From the NCBI RefSeq assembly GCF_002584985.1, contig NZ_NUPZ01000046.1:3748-36682 (forward strand): a DNA stretch of 32,935 bases. The letters run 5' to 3'. Shown here in pieces: positions 31,330 through 32,935 of this stretch. The translations under genes and the position numbers were made by a program. The notes under the pieces are model-generated. The model searched no databases. It was not told the DNA's origin and worked only from the letters and a program-made list of their open reading frames with translations. The number at the start of each line of letters is the position of its first letter. Position 1 is the first letter of the stretch. Source of the DNA: Bacillus sp. AFS029637 (GTDB taxonomy: Bacteria > Bacillota > Bacilli > Bacillales > Bacillaceae_G).

Positions 31330-31402
31330 TTCTTCCTCATCTCCTCAATATGTTGTACAATGTCAATTGTATCATAACAATATATAGTTTCGGGGTGTAG
31401 GA

Positions 31403-31981
31403 ATGAGAAAGATTTGTGTGTTTGCAGGTTCAAATTTAGGGGAGAGACCAGAGTTTAAAGAGCAAGCAATTGAATTAGGAAAAATGTTTGTTGAGAACGA
31501 CTATGAGCTCGTATACGGCGGTTCATGCGTTGGATTAATGGGAGAAGTAGCAAACGAAGTCCTTCGTTTAGGTGGACGCGTAACAGGTGTTATGCCGCGC
31601 GGTTTATTCCGAGGAGAAATTGTACATACAGGATTAACAGAACTAATTGAAGTAGAAACGATGCATGAGCGTAAAGCAAAAATGGCAGAGCTTGCGGATG
31701 CTTTCATTGCACTACCAGGCGGATATGGAACGTTTGAAGAACTATTTGAAGTTGTATGTTGGTCACAAATCGGTATACATAATAAGCCGGTTGGTTTATT
31801 AAACATTAAAGACTTTTACGGACCAATTCTGCAAATGGTTGAACGTGCAGCAGAAGAAGGCTTTATGAATCCATCAAATAAAGAGTTGATCGTTTCAGCA
31901 GAGACGGCAGATAAACTCATTCATGAAATCCAAAATTATGAGCGCCCTGTTTTAGGGACGAAGTGGAAACAGCTATCATAA
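31403..31981 (+). CDS. yvdD: LOG family protein (YvdD), nucleotide phosphoribohydrolase
   Basis: A 192-residue Rossmann-like enzyme of the LOG family. The signature 'LPGGYGTFEEL' is at about 104-114 and the preceding 'MHERKAKM' carries the Arg90/Lys91 substrate residues. N-terminal 'VFAGSNLGERPEF' is also standard. Plant and bacterial members cleave N6-modified or ordinary AMP to base and ribose 5-phosphate; the family was once labelled lysine decarboxylase. It is divergent from the MazG-like gene, 73 bp away, so the two nucleotide-handling enzymes share a promoter region. A terminator follows. Confidence 0.92.
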   Translation: MRKICVFAGSNLGERPEFKEQAIELGKMFVENDYELVYGGSCVGLMGEVANEVLRLGGRVTGVMPRGLFRGEIVHTGLTELIEVETMHERKAKMAELADAFIALPGGYGTFEELFEVVCWSQIGIHNKPVGLLNIKDFYGPILQMVERAAEEGFMNPSNKELIVSAETADKLIHEIQNYERPVLGTKWKQLS

Positions 31982-32004
31982 TACAATTTTATAGAGATTT
32001 TTTG

Positions 32005-32043
32005 AAACACATGTCATTTTACCTTGAAAAGGCATGTGTTTTT
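32005..32043 (+). terminator. Terminator of yvdD
   Basis: AAACACATG and CATGTGTTT (extended by a T-C/G-G mispair) enclose a 17-base loop, followed by TTT. Confidence 0.7.
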
Positions 32044-32099
32044 AATTTGGTTAAATATGTTAATGTTGAGATATAATGTTTTTGGAAAAGGAGAAATAG

Positions 32100-32381
32100 A
32101 TGGGGGAGTTTGTATATTTACGTCCTGTTTTTAAAAGTATATTAGCAGCATCTGTTCTTGTTATGCTAATTGTTTCAACACAGAAGAAAGAGCTAATTAA
32201 TGAATTTTCTTTTTGGTTTATTTCGATATTGTGTATCGGTGTTTCGGCAATCACACTCTTTATGTCTGGGTTTATTGTTGATGAGTATAATCTAGGTGGC
32301 GATGTGCAGTCTTTTAATATGTTTATTGCGATTGGTGTGATCAGTGGTCTAAATTTCATTATTTACTATAGACGGAAATAA
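32100..32381 (+). CDS. Hypothetical small membrane protein
   Basis: A 93-residue protein with three hydrophobic helices (about 10-26, 36-58, 70-88) and a short basic end (YYRRK). No family is recognised. AAAAGGAGA precedes the ATG at 7 bases. It faces another small membrane protein with which it shares a terminator. Confidence 0.75.
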   Translation: MGEFVYLRPVFKSILAASVLVMLIVSTQKKELINEFSFWFISILCIGVSAITLFMSGFIVDEYNLGGDVQSFNMFIAIGVISGLNFIIYYRRK

Positions 32382-32385
32382 CAAG

Positions 32386-32417
32386 GAAGGCATTCCATAT
32401 TACTTTGGAATGCCTTT
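32386..32417. terminator. Bidirectional terminator between two small membrane-protein genes
   Basis: AAGGCATTCCA and TGGAATGCCTT, perfect 11-bp arms with an 8-base loop. The right arm codes for the last residues of the minus-strand gene, whose stop codon lies in the loop. Confidence 0.8.
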
Positions 32418-32597
32418 ATCATTTTGATTACTTTGTTTTTTATACAGGTACCAGCCACCCCAGCCGCCACCAATCGCTACAACAACGAGGAAAGCATAGT
32501 CTTTCACCGCGACATTTATATTGAAAATATTAGCTATAAGTAAGACAATCCCAACTGTTATTAACGCAAAAAATGCTCTAATTAAGTAGTCTTTCAA
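32400..32597 (-). CDS. Hypothetical small membrane protein
   Basis: A 65-residue protein with two hydrophobic helices, the second rich in glycine and tryptophan ('VVVAIGGGWGGWYLYKK'), and a polar tail. No family is recognised. TTG at 32597 is preferred because GGGAGTGG lies just upstream; the ATG six codons earlier (32615) has no ribosome binding site. It converges on the preceding gene. Confidence 0.65.
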   Translation of the reverse strand: MKDYLIRAFFALITVGIVLLIANIFNINVAVKDYAFLVVVAIGGGWGGWYLYKKQSNQNDKGIPK

Positions 32598-32935
32598 CTG
32601 AACCACTCCCGTCATTTAAGTAGTAAATGATGAACTTGGAAAAGCTTTTTGGATCTAGTTACTAAAGGGTGTTTCCTATATTTTAACATAAATGAGATTG
32701 TAATATATTGATAAAAATAGGGGAGGAGAGTGCTAATATTGTCGTGATTTGTCGGTAAATCGATATTCTTTGTCGAATCGTTGATATATTGTGAGTTGTG
32801 ATCGATATAATGAAAAAATCGTTGATATATTGCGAGTTATGATCGATATATTTGAAAAATCGTTAATATAATTTCATGTACCGTTACATGGGAACACCCA
32901 ATAGAAAAAAGCGACTCTGAACGAGCCGCTTCCGC
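32598..32935. other. Gene-free right end of the window
   Basis: It holds the promoter side of the small minus-strand gene, the second 41-bp repeat array, a small CATGTA/TACATG hairpin at about 32875-32890, and at the very end (AAAAAAGCGACTC... GAGCCGCTT) what looks like part of a terminator of a gene outside the window. Confidence 0.5.
32748..32871 (-). repeat. Second array of the 41-bp TATATCG repeat, inverted
   Basis: Read on the minus strand, units beginning TATATCAACGATTTTTT and containing TATATCGATCA-AACTC repeat at 41-bp spacing, and the array ends with ATATCGATTTACCGACAAA, the same end sequence as the array at 15.8 kb. Unit sequences differ between arrays at several positions but agree inside each, suggesting local homogenisation. 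Confidence 0.85.

Overview
The window comes from the chromosome of a Bacillus cereus-group bacterium. Four things point there: low-GC Firmicute gene structure with strong AGGAGG-type ribosome binding sites, a cereolysin/anthrolysin-type cholesterol-dependent cytolysin behind a PlcR box, a petrobactin-type (fatBCDE-like) siderophore importer, and tyrS/murB/crcB proteins that read as B. cereus-group orthologues. No prophage, insertion sequence, CRISPR array or rRNA/tRNA gene was found. Most of the window is core-genome housekeeping and transport, with accessory or decaying patches at about 4.2-10 kb and 18-23 kb.

Layout. (1) 0.2-4.2 kb: a Fur-box-controlled siderophore ABC importer (lipoprotein, two FecCD permeases, ATPase), overlapping genes ending at a terminator. 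(2) 4.3-6.2 kb: PlcR box and sigma-A promoter, a 26-codon ORF for a strikingly amphipathic peptide, then the secreted cytolysin. The small peptide is the most interesting candidate for something undescribed: its size and helical layout recall staphylococcal delta-haemolysin/PSM peptides, and it appears to be co-transcribed with a pore-forming toxin under the virulence quorum regulator. (3) 6.3-10.1 kb: a two-repeat DUF4822 lipoprotein, a probably frameshifted small membrane ORF, a truncated HxlR regulator, PsiE, SpeG, a DUF3955 protein, a DUF2975 gene lacking its 5' end, and a small XRE regulator. (4) 10.2-11.1 kb: paired fluoride-channel genes crcB1-crcB2 behind a fluoride riboswitch with an overlapping terminator. 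(5) 11.2-15.8 kb: an endonuclease/exonuclease/phosphatase-fold protein, a SET protein, murB, and tyrS behind a tyrosine T-box. (6) 16.1-17.8 kb: yjlC-ndh, a type II NADH dehydrogenase operon. (7) 18.2-21 kb: a HxlR repressor divergent from an MFS exporter plus an aldo-keto reductase, the usual arrangement of an electrophile or drug response module. (8) 21-22.8 kb: a secreted thioester (TQXA) protein and a YwnB-like NAD(P)-binding protein. (9) 23-29.1 kb: two tandem paralogous pairs, two AGCS amino acid:sodium symporters then two NupC nucleoside transporters. (10) 29.1-32.6 kb: an unknown membrane protein, ferritin, a MazG-like pyrophosphohydrolase, a LOG-family YvdD protein and two small membrane proteins.

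Genes that work together: fatBCDE import iron-siderophore and the ferritin near 30.9 kb would store iron; the PlcR unit delivers membrane-active products; crcB1/2 with the riboswitch remove fluoride; ndh feeds the quinone pool; HxlR/MFS/AKR handle toxic small molecules; AGCS and NupC pairs scavenge amino acids and nucleosides.

Two arrays of a 41-bp repeat built on TATATCG lie in opposite orientation at about 15.8 and 32.8 kb. Several tandem-paralogue promoters keep shared, unexplained sequence motifs. Functional calls rest on recognisable motifs and recalled family sequences; no search could be run.
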